A DNA stretch of 64,000 bases from Fomitopsis serialis (taxonomy: Eukaryota; Basidiomycota; Agaricomycetes; Polyporales; Fomitopsidaceae), in the NCBI RefSeq assembly GCF_022376445.1, contig NW_025955064.1, positions 1 through 64,000 of the forward strand, in the 5' to 3' direction. The notes under the pieces are model-generated. The model saw only the letters and a program-made list of their open reading frames with translations. It did not search any database and was not told the origin of the DNA. The translations under genes and the position numbers were made by a program. Of this stretch, positions 50,974 to 62,636 are shown in pieces (positions within the stretch are counted from its first letter, which is position 1; the number at the start of each line of letters is the position of its first letter).

Positions 50974-53203
50974 GGCTAGTAGCCTGCAAAGCATAGTGGG
51001 ATTCAGGCTGAGATGTGAACGCTTTGACAAAAGGACGGTGCTTGCTTCATGTCTGATGCAGTGAGATGGGACATATTCAGAACGGTGTCGCCCTGGCCGC
51101 GCCTACTTTACGGTCGCAGTATATGACGTGTGTACGAATTGTAGCGTCGAGCTTTACTCAGATCGCCTGAGGTAGCTGCCACGCGCCAATGCCATCATGC
51201 TCTGTACAGTACTGTGTACATCATTCGATTGTGGGACCAGGCCCGTGTGTCTGTGCGTAGTATGTAGAAGCGTGGCTCACCAATGCACAGGCTTTCGCGG
51301 AGCTGGCTTTGGTGGTCACCGACTGGAGTTTCAGGTTCCTGCGACTGGCCTACTAGCGTCGCAGGCACGTACCACGGCGACTGGTGTGGTGTGTTTGCAA
51401 TTACGACTCGGATGCAGCGGCGAATTCTCTGTGCCACTCTTTGTTGGATATCAATTATGTGGGCACCTAATTCACAGAGAGGGTGGGTTCCACGTACCGG
51501 TCGTATGCGTATCGTAAGCCATGGCGGCCCTGCACGGACTCCCCGTGCAACCGGGCACTTTGATGCGCTCTGGGAGCCCGCCGAGACCGACGTTCAGCCC
51601 ATGTAACAGCGATTGGTCTGCGGATGCTTTTCCAGTGCATTGTACATGCGCATTCCGAGTGAAGTAGCCTGATTTAGAGAACGTCTGGGGGCGCGAAAAG
51701 CCGGAGAAGACCTAGCATGAGACCTGGACAAGGACACGATGCGGCGAGCGATGGTCGTGTCAACGAGCCCTCCATATGCTGTAAGTACAACCCTACAGCT
51801 GTCGGACAGAAGGTGCGTACCGGTGACTCAGCAACGTCAGTCCGTGTTGCATTCATGCGGACGGGTAGCATATGTCTGCAGCCTATAATTACGACGAACG
51901 TCAGGGCGAGGTGTATAGAGACTATTATAGAACAGCAAATGGAGTGCTTTCCGCCGTGAGAGGGCTCCCGCGAAAGTGGTTCGGTACCGGTGGGAGAAGC
52001 TGTCACCAGGGAGGAAGTGCTGTGACCGTATGGGCCGGATGACATGATCCGTTTAGGATTTGGAATCAAACTTTCAGCGAAAGACGTCGCCGTGGGTGCT
52101 GGATGACAGACACCCCGGAAAATATAGCCTATACGAGGCCAATTGTCACTCGGTTCTGCGAAGGGAAGACCGTGGAAACTTGCGGTCATTGTAGTTCCCC
52201 TGGGAGCCTCGCTCAGTAAAGGAACAATCAAGAATGGATGAACAGATGTGTGTGCGGTATGCATCACATATCTTACAGATGAGTATCTCCACAGGTCAGC
52301 AGCTGGGACGGGCCTTGCATCGAAAGATACTGCCGTTCTACGCGGCGGTGCATCTGTTCGATGACCGACTTGTAGGAAAACGCCGAGCCCAGGAACTCCA
52401 CCGCCCGGTGACACTGGCGTCCGCCAGACGACCACAGCCCTGCCACCCTACATATGCCACAAAGGCTCCACGTATGCGCTGAAGAGGCGATTACGTTCAG
52501 GAGCCAGGCGGTTCGTGAGCGTCGGCGTTTCGGGGTCGAGGTCAGGTGCACAGCATAACGCCGACGAGTACGTACAACCTTCTTCGCGCACCCGACGAGC
52601 GAGCGATGGCCTGAGAGTCTGCCAGTGCCAGGCCCTTCTCCGTAGAATGTGCGGACAAGTCCGCGAAGAACGGACAGGGCTGGGTGGTTGAGGCGCGTGA
52701 GAGGGCTTGGGCGAGGCGCGGATGCTGTCCATTCGTTACTGACGCCGGGTGGTTGGTGGGAATTCCGGATTGGGACTGCGAGTGCAAGCGGGGAGGGTTG
52801 GTAGAAATGCCGGGTATGGAAGTAGGTGGCGAGGCGGGGCAGACGACCTCGAGGACGGCCCGCTCGTCGAGGGCGGACAGCGAGCGGCACGGCGCTGGCG
52901 GTGCCGGGCTGATGCCGGGGCAGCTCCGAGGAGGGCTTTCCGGATGCGGACATGGCCGTCCGCAAATGTTGGCGCCTGGTCTGCTTAGTCAGCGGGCGGT
53001 GAGAGCGACGGCCTGCGAAGGCCCGGCTGGAGAGCAGGAAGCCGGGGGCGCCGGCGCCTGATGTATATGGCAGGGGTCGTCGACCTGCAAGAGACTCCCT
53101 CTCCATCCACGTCCACCAACGCCTCCTCCCCGTCCCCCACGACGTCCACGACCCTCCGCACGACGACGACCGCCTTTTCACCACCCACCAGCAAGACCCA
53201 GAC
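50974..53203. other. Gene-poor stretch, no supported gene
   Basis: Two long minus-strand frames (51674-52435 and 52273-53205) overlap each other and a set of plus-strand frames, and have Arg/Ser/His-rich composition with no motif. I do not accept them. The 52500-53100 part is GC-rich and lies directly before a possible gene start at 53204, so it could be a promoter. No tRNA or transposon feature was seen. Confidence 0.5.
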
Positions 53204-53774
53204 ATGCCCTCGGCCTCAAACTATGTCCCAGACGTGCTCTGTCGCCGCATCCAGGACGGCATCCGCGCGGTCACGCAGCGGCTGCACAGTAGACGGTAAG
53301 CATCTCGTCTGGCTCAGCACGACGGTTGGCCGGGGATTCCCAGCTAGCACCGTCTTCTCCGCCGGTGGTCGAGTTGTTGCCGTTGAATGCAGCATATCAT
53401 CCTTCGACAATCTGACTATAAGCGAGCTGGACGCTAGTCGCGAAGAGGCAAGTCGCGTCGCAAATCCGGGAAACGCATGTAATATGTGTTCATGGACTGT
53501 CCTTGCACTGTCCTTGTGTCACTTGGACATGGGAGGTGTCGCGTTTCCCGGGTGTGCGTGCGCGACATGCATCTTGACACTCGCGTCCGGGGACGCGTGT
53601 CAACTCGCATGTAAAATAAAATCTGTACTCACACCCTCAATTCTAGACACATCACCGACCGTTCAACAACAGACCGAATACCTAGCAAACGGTGAGCCTC
53701 TTCACCCTATTCCGCTTCCACTTCTCGTCTGTCGTCGTGTTGGGGCTTTTCCGCCGGGTAATGTCCACCCCTAA
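53204..53774 (+). CDS. Possible gene start, hypothetical, incomplete model
   Basis: An ATG at 53204 opens about 31 codons of ordinary composition (MPSASNYVPDVLCRRIQDGI and on). They lead to a good donor, GTAAGC, at 53297. Joining to the acceptor after CCCAGCTAG near 53348 keeps a frame open to 53774, but the later part becomes Cys-rich and unconvincing. I recognise no family. It might be a short or decayed gene, or only its first exon may be real. Neighbours give no clue, because the flanking kilobases are gene-poor. Confidence 0.25.
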
Positions 53775-54668
53775 GACGACTCGACGCTGCATCACCCTCA
53801 TGACGCCGGCCTCAGTCTTGCTAGATACACCGAAGCGCACAATACCGGAGCGGTATAAAGCACTTGGTGTCCAACTGGTACCTCTATCGTCAGCGATGGC
53901 CTGGCCCGTTCTCGCTCAGTATATGCGCACTGCGCGTGCAATCGTTTATGGGTGCCCGGGAGACGTGGGAGACGTGGTTCGCGCAGCGCGCTCAAGGCCC
54001 ACTCATTAGACCGCCGTTCAATTGGTGTCGTTCAGTTATGAGGCCAAGATGTGTCGGACGACACTAGTGAATGTTCTGTGCGGCTTCCCTGGTCTCATAC
54101 ATTCCCGCGATCGAGGACTTGTGAGCGTAAATTGCCGGTCTTGGTAGTCACCCGACGGTTGTGCCTCGCGGCAGAGTATGCTTTACCTGCCACGTCGGAA
54201 CCTTGTCCTCCACAAGGTTCTCCTGACTGAACGCCGTATCGCTGACTGACAGGAGTCCGTGCGGACATGTCCCGCGATGTCGTGTGCTGTTATGCACAAT
54301 ACCGTCATGCTTTCTGGAACAGTTGGAAGTGCTCGGTGCGGGATTTGGTAGGCTTTACGCTGGAGCAACTCAACTTGTCATCTGGCTTGACTGAAGCTAC
54401 ACCCATCCTGCACCCGGCTTTATCTCACGGCTGCAATGCCCAGGTTCGTGTGCCTGTCTTGCCGTGTATAGGCAGACTTTGAATCTCGACTCGGGCTCTA
54501 TCTGGTGCCCTGTCATGTTCTGTTGAGAACGGCTAAATAAGGCACGTTCTGGGCTCCTGGATATTGGTGGCTGGATGCTCTGCATTCCTGGAGGTCTTAT
54601 AGCTGTCGTGGTCGTATTCCTCGCTCACTCAACACTCTAGCCGCTTACTCGGTGGTTATGATTTGAAC
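53775..54668. other. Intergenic region upstream of the F-box/LRR gene
   Basis: This stretch contains only short overlapping frames on both strands. No promoter motif stands out; the last 100 bases before the ATG at 54669 are C/T-rich. Confidence 0.5.
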
Positions 54669-56168
54669 ATGCGCTTACTCCTCGCCCACAGACGCTCGGC
54701 TTTCCGCTACCGCTCACGACAATCGTTGAAGCTGCCCTACATCCCGCCAGAACTATGGGGTGTCATCATTCAGCACGCCTGCGTATTCGAGTACGACCCG
54801 CTGGACACGGAGCAGGAACTATCCTTCTTGGAGATGTCGACATCCGCCCAGCTCGCGACGCATCGAGCTGCCATGCAAGTGAAGCTCACGCTGTCGCTCG
54901 TTTGCAAGGAGTGGAACGCGCTGAGCCGGCCATTCGTGTACGAGTTCGTGTGGATCAGTCATGCGGTACAGGCCAAGCTGCTCGCGCGGACGCTCATCAT
55001 GGAGTTCGTGGAAGGCTTGGAGTGCAGCGGGAAGTACCTCCGGCGCCTGCATATCGAGACGCCTGCGCTGGAGCGCTGTGCGCCGGCGGACCTCCGGACA
55101 ATCCTAGACTACTCGCCCCAGCTTTTCATCTTCTCCGACCACCATTCCGTACAACGGAATCTGTTGACGGGCGTGCAGGACCCCCGATGTAGTCCGGAGG
55201 AGATCTTGCGACTGGTCGCTCACCCGAAGATCCGGAGACTGAGCTGGACGTGCTACGACGATACGCCGTTCGAGCTGCGGATGCACCCACTGGAGACGAA
55301 CCTCGCGACGCGGCTAGAGTACCTGGAGCTCTCATGCTGCTCGCCAAACTTCCGCTCGATCATCGCCGAGTCGTTCGCGCAGCCACAGGCGCACTCACGC
55401 GGCGCGACGATCGACATGAACGTCTCCTTGCCGTCTCTGCGCGCGCTGAAGGTCTCACTGGACAACAACACGTTCGCGGCCCTCGCGTCGTGGGACATGC
55501 CCAAGCTGACGAACTTGTCGGTGTTATCCTCGGACTTCAGCTACACCGGCGCGGGTTTCGCGGCGTTCTTCCAGGCGCACGGAGCGAAGCTGCGGCAGCT
55601 TGAGCTCGGGCACTCGTCCGCCCTCGTAGAGGAGCACTATCTCACGACGCCCCAGCACGTCCTTCAGATGCAGCACGCGTCGCCGCGCCCAGTGTCGCTC
55701 GCGGAGTGGTGCCCTAACCTGCGCGAACTGATCTGCTCGGCGGATGCGGAGTGGCACTGGCAGAGCCCCGATTGGATCGCGCCGCATATCCTCCTCCCGG
55801 CGCACCCCCGTGTCGAGCTCATCGGCATCCGAGACATCGATACACGCCTACGGGAAGATCCGGACGTCCCCGGTGCGGACACGCCGTACTTCCCGCTGTT
55901 CGAGCAGCTTTCGTCGTTGCTGCGGTGCGACGCGTTCCCGAGTCTGCGGTATGTGCGGGACATGAGCGAAGAGAGCCACCGGATGCGCATGGTCCAGCCG
56001 GACAAGCGCGTGCACGCGTTTTGGAGCAAGGTCGTGCGCGCGTGCCAGGAGCGCGCGGTCTGGCTTGAGGACTGCGCAGGCGTGAACATCACGCAGCGCA
56101 ACCTCCAGCGCGCCGCGGCGCTGCAGAAGACGACCCAGTCATACATCGAGGCGTTCCGCTCGCGGTAG
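54669..56168 (+). CDS. F-box/LRR-like protein, intronless
   Basis: This single open frame encodes 499 aa from the ATG at 54669. The frame is open six bases further but has no earlier ATG. The N-terminal part reads LPYIPPELWGVIIQHA, then after an insertion LSLVCKEWNALSRPFVYEFVW, the usual F-box pattern of agaricomycetes. The rest consists of irregular leucine-rich segments (LEYLELSCCSP, LPSLRALKVSL, LRQLELGHSS, CPNLRELICSA). F-box proteins normally bring substrates to an SCF ubiquitin ligase through Skp1; this protein's substrate is unknown. High GC at third positions and the lack of introns set it apart from its intron-containing neighbours. It converges on the first of four F-box-like genes on the other strand but does not share their layout. 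Confidence 0.8.
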   Translation: MRLLLAHRRSAFRYRSRQSLKLPYIPPELWGVIIQHACVFEYDPLDTEQELSFLEMSTSAQLATHRAAMQVKLTLSLVCKEWNALSRPFVYEFVWISHAVQAKLLARTLIMEFVEGLECSGKYLRRLHIETPALERCAPADLRTILDYSPQLFIFSDHHSVQRNLLTGVQDPRCSPEEILRLVAHPKIRRLSWTCYDDTPFELRMHPLETNLATRLEYLELSCCSPNFRSIIAESFAQPQAHSRGATIDMNVSLPSLRALKVSLDNNTFAALASWDMPKLTNLSVLSSDFSYTGAGFAAFFQAHGAKLRQLELGHSSALVEEHYLTTPQHVLQMQHASPRPVSLAEWCPNLRELICSADAEWHWQSPDWIAPHILLPAHPRVELIGIRDIDTRLREDPDVPGADTPYFPLFEQLSSLLRCDAFPSLRYVRDMSEESHRMRMVQPDKRVHAFWSKVVRACQERAVWLEDCAGVNITQRNLQRAAALQKTTQSYIEAFRSR

Positions 56169-56795
56169 GCCCGCTGGGACCGATTGTATACCCCCTTCCT
56201 CTGGCTCTTACGCCCTTGCATACCAATATTTACGACAACTGTTTATGCCCTCGGCGACGACGCAATCAAGCAAGAAGAAGACCGCAATTACCCATGTTCC
56301 CTGCATATATCCCACTCACACACAGTGCATGTCCATTCTACGACCATGGTTACCCATTTGTACGCATCTCATGTGCTGTATCGTCTGACATCCTAGCTGG
56401 CTTCGTTATCCAGCCGTTCTCGTGCATTTTCATACGTTTCATCATCCTTGGGTCAGCAGGTGACATGCTGGTGTGCGGTTACGACCTTTCAAGTTCTATT
56501 ACTTTCGGCGATTTGGATGTGCGCCGCTCCTTTTCTTCAATCTTCGGCTGTCTATGGACCTCGGTTGGATTTATCGATTTGAAGTAGAGTTTTGGCGGTA
56601 CAAAATGATGTATAAAGCATCGTCGCTATGTCGTTCGTTACAGAAGCCTTCCAAATGTGTGCCCTCAAGCTTGAGTGATGTTTTAAACACCTTGCCCGCC
56701 ATCATCCTCGACGGGTTGTACGTTCATCAAGTCCTGGCGAGACAGCGGTCGATTAACTTTGGTATACGTATACAAGGCGACTACTCACCTTCCGT
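56169..56795. other. Convergent intergenic region
   Basis: These 627 AT-richer bases lie between two stop codons. Overlapping plus-strand frames (56184-56910) have hydrophobic, Ser/Phe-rich chance-like composition. I see no feature here. Confidence 0.6.
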
Positions 56796-58009
56796 TCATA
56801 CTTCAGGCCAGACAGGTATACTTGCTTCGTCTTGCTCGACTATATTACCCTCTTCTGACATGGTGAAGGAGAGGATAAAATGCAGCCCCATGTCGTCGCG
56901 CTCGACATAGAAGAACCGTAACGACGGGCAGGCCGTTAGGATTGCGTCCACGAAATCGCGGTACCGGGCCAGGCGTGTGGTCCTGTACCTGCGGGTCTCC
57001 CAGACGGTGACCCATGTGAACGTCTCGAGAGTAAGGGGCTGGCGTGTCATGTATTCTACGTGGCTGAGCCCGGGGAACCACGGCATAGGCTGGGACGAGG
57101 TGCTTTTGATTAGTCGTGGAACTGGTATATGACGGGATTGCTCACTTCCTCTATTTGATCGACTACCTTGAGGTGCTTGAGATGAGGGAGCTCGTGGTCT
57201 CGGAACAGGGCAGTGGGGTGGCTGATGTAGTCAGAGCTGCACACGAAGGTCCTGCGGTAAGCGAATTCAACGATCTGGTCGCTTAAGGCGTGGATCATCG
57301 AGCCGGAGTACGTGTGACCGAGGGACCAGTCAAGGTGGGCGATCTTCCGGCGGTCCGCCTGCATGTTACGGACAAAGAAGCTGTCATATGTGTGCAGCCA
57401 CCTCAGGTTCGGGAGGGCGTCGTTCGATAATACCCATTCGACCATGTCAAGGATGTGGCCGTGTCTCGCGACCAAGGATTCGATCTGCGTCTGCTTGTCC
57501 AAGAATTGCTTGAGCTCCTTGTTGTGCGTCGTGTGACACGCGAAGGACGTCAAGCTGAAAGGACATTTGTTGAGAGTACAAAGAATGCTGTTATATAGAG
57601 TCGGCTGCGTACAGCAGTACTCCACGTTGAGTTGAAGGTCCGTGAGGTTTACGAGCTCCGGCAGAATCTTGTTGAACGTTGCACAACCGGACTTCGCATG
57701 CCTGTCGTCATCAACTCGAAGAATGTGGACGAGGGATGCGCGGTGAGGCGATGAGGCCAGCGCACACTGGAGGCTGCGAAGTTGGCGAGGAACCCCGAGG
57801 GAGACGTGGATTTCGCGGTACAAGCGCGGTTCTACCTCTGTCCGGAAGGCATGACATACGCAACCCGCATTGGCTAGAGCGAGCGGGGAGTTGACTTCCT
57901 TGAGTATCATGGTGAAGAGTTCCGCGGGAAGTCTCCATTCTTGAGGTATCACAGCATCCCGCGTGGATTGCGTCGGAACTTGCTTCTTAGAGCGTTTCTT
58001 CTTCGGCAT
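56796..58009 (-). CDS. F-box-like protein, tandem paralogue A
   Basis: Exons 58009-57146 and 57089-56796 give 385 aa. After a Lys-rich start (MPKKKRSKKQ), residues 25-60 carry the F-box-like block WRLPAELFTMILKEVNSP and VCHAFRTEVEPRLYREI. The body has leucine-rich segments (LVNLTDLQLNVEY, LPNLRWLHTYD, LPHLKHLKVVD). The last exon encodes the shared C-terminal module (ETFTWVTVW ... LRFFYVERDD) ending in IPVWPEV, as in genes B, C and D. The intron is 56 bases with GTGAGC and a CTAATC-like branch site. Unlike B and C it lacks a short basic first exon. It is the most divergent of the four. Such proteins are expected to work as SCF adaptors; the target is unknown. Confidence 0.8.
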
Positions 58010-58629
58010 GGAGGCCTAGCTTGAGTAGCCTACATATGTTGACCCTTCTTTAGCGCAAGGTCAATCAGGAGTGAAACAAATTACTAAGTTATGACGCAAT
58101 TAGGAGAGAAGACCACAATGGGAAAGACCTAACAAATCGTCAGTCTTGAAATGGCGGAGGTTGACATAGACTCACAACTGGTAGCAGTACGTGAATGTGC
58201 AGCCGCAGATCTATGTGTCTACTGGAGTCTGCAAGCCTTCCCGCTCGAGCTACGAGTGACTGTCGCGGTCAAGAACGGATAAGTTCAATGAGCGTCCGTC
58301 CAAGGATATATGTATTGGGCGCGTGATCTGTGGCCACATCGGACGCCGGGACGGTCCCGGGCGCTTATAATACTACACTGCACATAACTTACCATCCATC
58401 GCGGTGGTCGACGCCCTTGCGGAGAGACTTAACCTCGATGTTGTATATATGGCTTTGGCGGTAGAAGCCCTGAGCATGTAACGCGAAAATACCGAGTATG
58501 TACACTATGATCTTCGCTCGTCCGTATTCACAACCCTTGTATCTTCCGGAGTGTTCGAGTCTGAAAAAGAGTGGGCTACTCGTTCCTACTCTCATCGTCC
58601 CTGCATCATTCAGAGTGAGGACTCACATA
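58010..58629. other. Spacer between paralogues A and B
   Basis: These 620 bases should hold the promoter of gene A and the 3' end of gene B. Only short frames are present, and no repeat or RNA gene was recognised. Confidence 0.6.
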
Positions 58630-59994
58630 TCAAACGGTATACCACATCGGTATCTCCTCCTCCCCCTTGTGTTCATGCGATAATACCACGCCGTCGGCCG
58701 ACAACGTGAACAGCGTCCCCGTCATGAAATCCCCTTCAAACTCATCCAGCTCGACGTAGTATATTCTGCGCAGGGTACGACTCGCTTGTAGGAGCTTCTT
58801 CGCCCATAGGCGAGCGTAGGCCAAGCGGCCGATCGGTTCGTGGAGTATGCCGTCCCGCCCCGCGTTGGTGAACCACACCGCAGACCAAACAAGGGTGTCC
58901 AATGCGAAGCTTGGCTCGGACACATACGAAATATCAGCGTGAGGGTCAAAGCACGACTCAGCCTATGCATCTAGAGCGTCAGCATGACGGATAGACCAGA
59001 ATATCGAGACATACACCGCGTTCCATGAAGTCCCCCAGCTCGAGAAACTTGAGCTTCGGAAGGGCTCCACCTCGTAGTATGTCGACCGGTTGGTCGATAG
59101 GGAATGGCGGGAGCGAGTCTCTCGCGTACTTGAAGCTGACGAGCTGTTTTCCGACGTTCTGCAGGATGTCATGCAGCTGATCCTCGTCTATTGGCAGCGC
59201 AGAGACATCAAGGTGCGTGACCATGCGAGGAGCGTGCAATGCGCTCAGGTAGAAGTCGTCGTCGGTCTGGAGGTACTTGAGACGGGGCAGAACGTCCTGC
59301 GGGAGGGTCCACTCCGGCATATCGAGCACCGCGCCCTTGATGCCGAAGAACTCGATGCTTGGCTGCCGGCTGAGGAACCGGATCAGCTCCGCATCGCTGC
59401 CCACATAGCTTTCGTACGATTGCAGGGCGAATGGGCACTCGGAGAGCGTCCTCAGCACGGAGCGGTATAGCTCGGGTCTATAGAAGCAGCTAGTGAGGTC
59501 CAGCTCCAGGTGCTTGAGGTTCTTGAGCGTGAGGAGTATCTCATTGAGCAGCGGCACAACCATTGCGATGCGCCCGTTGTCTACGAGCCGAAATGTGTGG
59601 ATGAGGGATGCGCGTCGGGGCGCCTTGGTCAGAGCCCGGTGTAGACTGCGAATGTGCGGTACACGGTATACAATGACCTCTCGATACAGAATGTGTTCGA
59701 CCTCGTTTTGGAACGTGCGGCACACCCGGCTTGCTTTGACGAGCGTGGTGTTGGAATCGACTTCTGAGAGAACCAGCAGCAGCAATTCCAATGGTAGTTT
59801 CAAGGGTCGAGGGGACACTAGGCTCTGCCCCTCATGACGTTTTGATCGCTTGCGCTGCGTTCTGCTTCTGGCCTAAGACAGAAACGGCCACGAATGAGGC
59901 GGTGTGACAGGCGGAATGAACTGTATATGCTTGCCTTGGCTGGAGCATCCGGCCGCTGTTTACGCGGTCGTAGAACTCGTTGGCTAGGCGGCAT
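58630..59994 (-). CDS. F-box-like protein, tandem paralogue B
   Basis: Exons 59994-59935, 59824-59015 and 58956-58630 give 398 aa. Exon 1 encodes a 20-residue basic leader (MPPSQRVLRPRKQRPDAPAK) matching that of gene C. The first intron (110 bases) starts with GC (GCAAGC), at exactly the place where gene C has GTAAGT. The F-box-like block is LKLPLELLLLVLSEVDSN and VCRTFQNEVEHILYREV. Leucine-rich strands follow, and the last exon carries the module FALDTLVWSAVW ... EEIPMWYTV. The acceptor of the second intron (after GGCTGAG, at 58957) was chosen by frame and by alignment with gene C. The likely role is substrate binding in an SCF ligase; no direct evidence is available. Confidence 0.82.
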
Positions 59995-60627
59995 GCTGTA
60001 TAGTGCCAAGTAGTCGACTTGCAAGTATATGCCTGTTGCCTGTATATTTCTATTTTGAGAACTAAATTCCCCCGAGACACTTGCAGAGACAACGCACCTG
60101 AGACGTCGACGAAGGCTACAGAACAGTACTGCGCACTTGCTAATGATGTGCACCTTTCCAGAGCTGAGCGCTGTACTCTGGCCGTAACCGGTCACCAGAT
60201 TCTGAGTTGTCAAACTAGGTGATATCCAGCCTGTCGAGACGCGAACAAGGTAGACGGAGAATGCAAGTCGCAAGCCCTGTATGACGACCTGGACGAGCGG
60301 GATGTCATGTGATCGTGTCAGAAGAGGTCTAGGACAGACGTTCGCGGCGCGCGTGGTGAAGTGCACCTTTGCACCATATAATGAAAACGAGGATTTCTCT
60401 CAATGCAGGCCATCGACGTTACATCTCAGTACATCTGTGTGAGCGGTCGTGTCCACACACCAAACAATTCGGAATCACGTTTGTCCAATGATCAGTCGGG
60501 CTGGAGCCTACATAGGCTGTAAAGCGGTACGTGCTATGATGAATGAGTCAAGGCCCTCGCCCACTCTGTTCCTACATACCAACGAGCTGCGACGTCATGC
60601 ATCATAAACAACCCATGATACATGCTT
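59995..60627. other. Spacer between paralogues B and C
   Basis: These 633 bases contain no supported frame. They should include the promoter of gene B and the 3' region of gene C. Confidence 0.6.
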
Positions 60628-62020
60628 CTAGATTGCAGACCAAACAGGTAAGTCCTTCGCCTCCTTCCTCTCCTCCAGAAGCATATCATCAGATGACAAT
60701 GTGAACAGCATCACGCAGGTCGCCCGTATGCCTCCGGTTGCGTCCGTGATACATCGATCGACGTAGAAAAAATTTCTCAGAGAGCTATATCTCTCGAGAA
60801 TATTCTTGGCCCAAGGACGGACACCAGCTAGCCGGGAGCGTTCAGTCCGGGGACAGTCGCCAATCTCATCGTTGTACAGCGCAGACCAGACGAGCGTGTC
60901 CAGCACGATGTCAGGCCTACCAGTATGCAAGACACTATCATCAGGCCGCTGGTAGAACTGGGGGGTATCAGCAAAGAGGACAACAGATGGCATGGAAGAC
61001 GAATACATACACTGGCACCACTCAGGCTAGGTATATGGTCTTGGACCTCGAGATACTTCAATCTTGGCAAGGGGTTGCTATTGATTATACCCAATATGAG
61101 AGGCCAGACTGACAGTGGGTTTTGGCGTTGTACTGAAGAGTGCCGTTCGCACTTCAGACTGATCAATTGGTGCTGTACAACTCGAACAATGTCGTTGAGT
61201 TCCCGGTCATACCCACTATCAAGGGTGAGATCCAGGTGCGTTATCGCATACGGAGTACGGATGGCGCCCGCGAAGAGCTTGTGAGAGGTCACCACCTCTT
61301 TGAGGCATGGGAGGACATCGGGGGGTATCTCCCAGGTAGGGCCGGTGAAATCGCATCCCCTGAAGTGAAGTGATTGGAGTGCAGTCTGCTGTCGGAGAAA
61401 AAGGGAATAGTCGCTGTCCTCGCTTGCCCAGCTCTCGAATGACTTCAGTTTGAAGGTGCATTGTTCGAGGGTACGCAGCACGGTGTTATAGAGCGCGAGG
61501 TCCTCGAAGGTTGCATGCAGTTTCAGTCCCAGGTGCACGAGGTTGGGGAGCATAAGGAGTATTTCGTTTACCAGAGGAACAACGGGAGTGAACCGTCTGT
61601 TGTCTTGAGCCCGGAATATGGTGATGAAGGATGCCCGTCTGGATGATTTCGTGAGAGCTTGATGTAGACTGCGAACGTGCGGAACGCGTCCCACGTCGAC
61701 TTCCCGATACAGGAGACGCTCGGCCTCGAACTGAAGGGTGCGACATGCGAGACTCGCATCGGCGAGCGTGCGCGGAGAGTCGGCGTTCTCGAGAATGAGC
61801 AGTATCAGTTCGAGCGGCAGCGGCTTGACTGGTGCATTACTCTGCTCTGCAGGTTGCTTCGATCGTGTTCGCCTAGTCCGCTTGACGCTGCCAGTGGGCT
61901 AGATACACGTCTCGTCATTTGGCGTGGCATGGTTTCAATGCCGATCGGACTTACCTTGGCAAGAACCTCCAAAGCCGGCTTTGGCTTTCGAGGTCGGAGA
62001 CTTCTCTGAATTGAAGCCAT
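60628..62020 (-). CDS. F-box-like protein, tandem paralogue C
   Basis: Exons 62020-61955, 61841-61011 and 60957-60628 give 408 aa. The 22-residue leader MASIQRSLRPRKPKPALEVL plus AK is encoded by its own exon, and a 113-base GTAAGT intron follows. The F-box-like block is PLPLELILLILENADSPRTL, then ACRTLQFEAERLLYREV and the shared VPHVRSLHQALTKSSRRASF. Leucine-rich segments follow, and the final module reads DIVLDTLVWSALYNDEIG ... EAKDLPVWSAI. Spacing, phase and length of the introns match gene B closely, so B and C come from a duplication of one gene. The function is presumed to be that of an SCF adaptor. Confidence 0.83.
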
Positions 62021-62636
62021 GGTTATGTACCAGTCACTAAGGCCTATGTGTTCGTACATTTTCAGCATATGCAATGCTATGCTATGAAGCTTCAAATAAC
62101 GAACCCGTTTGCCATACGCAATGCGGCAAACGCACTGACAAGGTTCGACGATTTGGCTCGTGTCTGCGTTCTACAAAGAGATCAACACTGCATAGAATGT
62201 GAAGAACATGAACTCGTGGTGAGGATCACTATCATATTCAATGCACGTACCTGATGACTACACATGCGTCTGTACGATTCCACAAGGTCGTCGTATTAAA
62301 CAACCAAGTTGAACAACCGAACAGACGCTCGTCTGGAACGAACTTGTACAGCATGTGACTGGAAGAGGTTCGTACACCAGAACAGCCGAGTTGAACGGTC
62401 GATGGACCGTACGCTCACATTCATTCCAGCCTGCTTGACTTATGATCGCCTGTCTCTTCCAAATTCCAATGTTTCTGTTTCATGATACAAGAACTACAGA
62501 ACCTAGCATGCCAGTGACTTGGCTCGAATTCACGAACAACTTCCCGTGTTAGGTGTACCTCCGTTCTAAGCATTGTTATATAGACATCATCCAGCTACAA
62601 CGTTAACATGAACCAGCGACCTATCATTATTGGGCC
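62021..62636. other. Spacer between paralogues C and D
   Basis: These 616 bases have only short frames. The 3' part is AT-richer and presumably holds the terminator of gene D, with the promoter of gene C next to 62020. Confidence 0.6.

Noticed and set aside
51674..53205. Two overlapping minus-strand frames of 253 and 310 codons
   Set aside because: They overlap each other, have skewed composition and carry no motif, splice pattern or start context that supports them.
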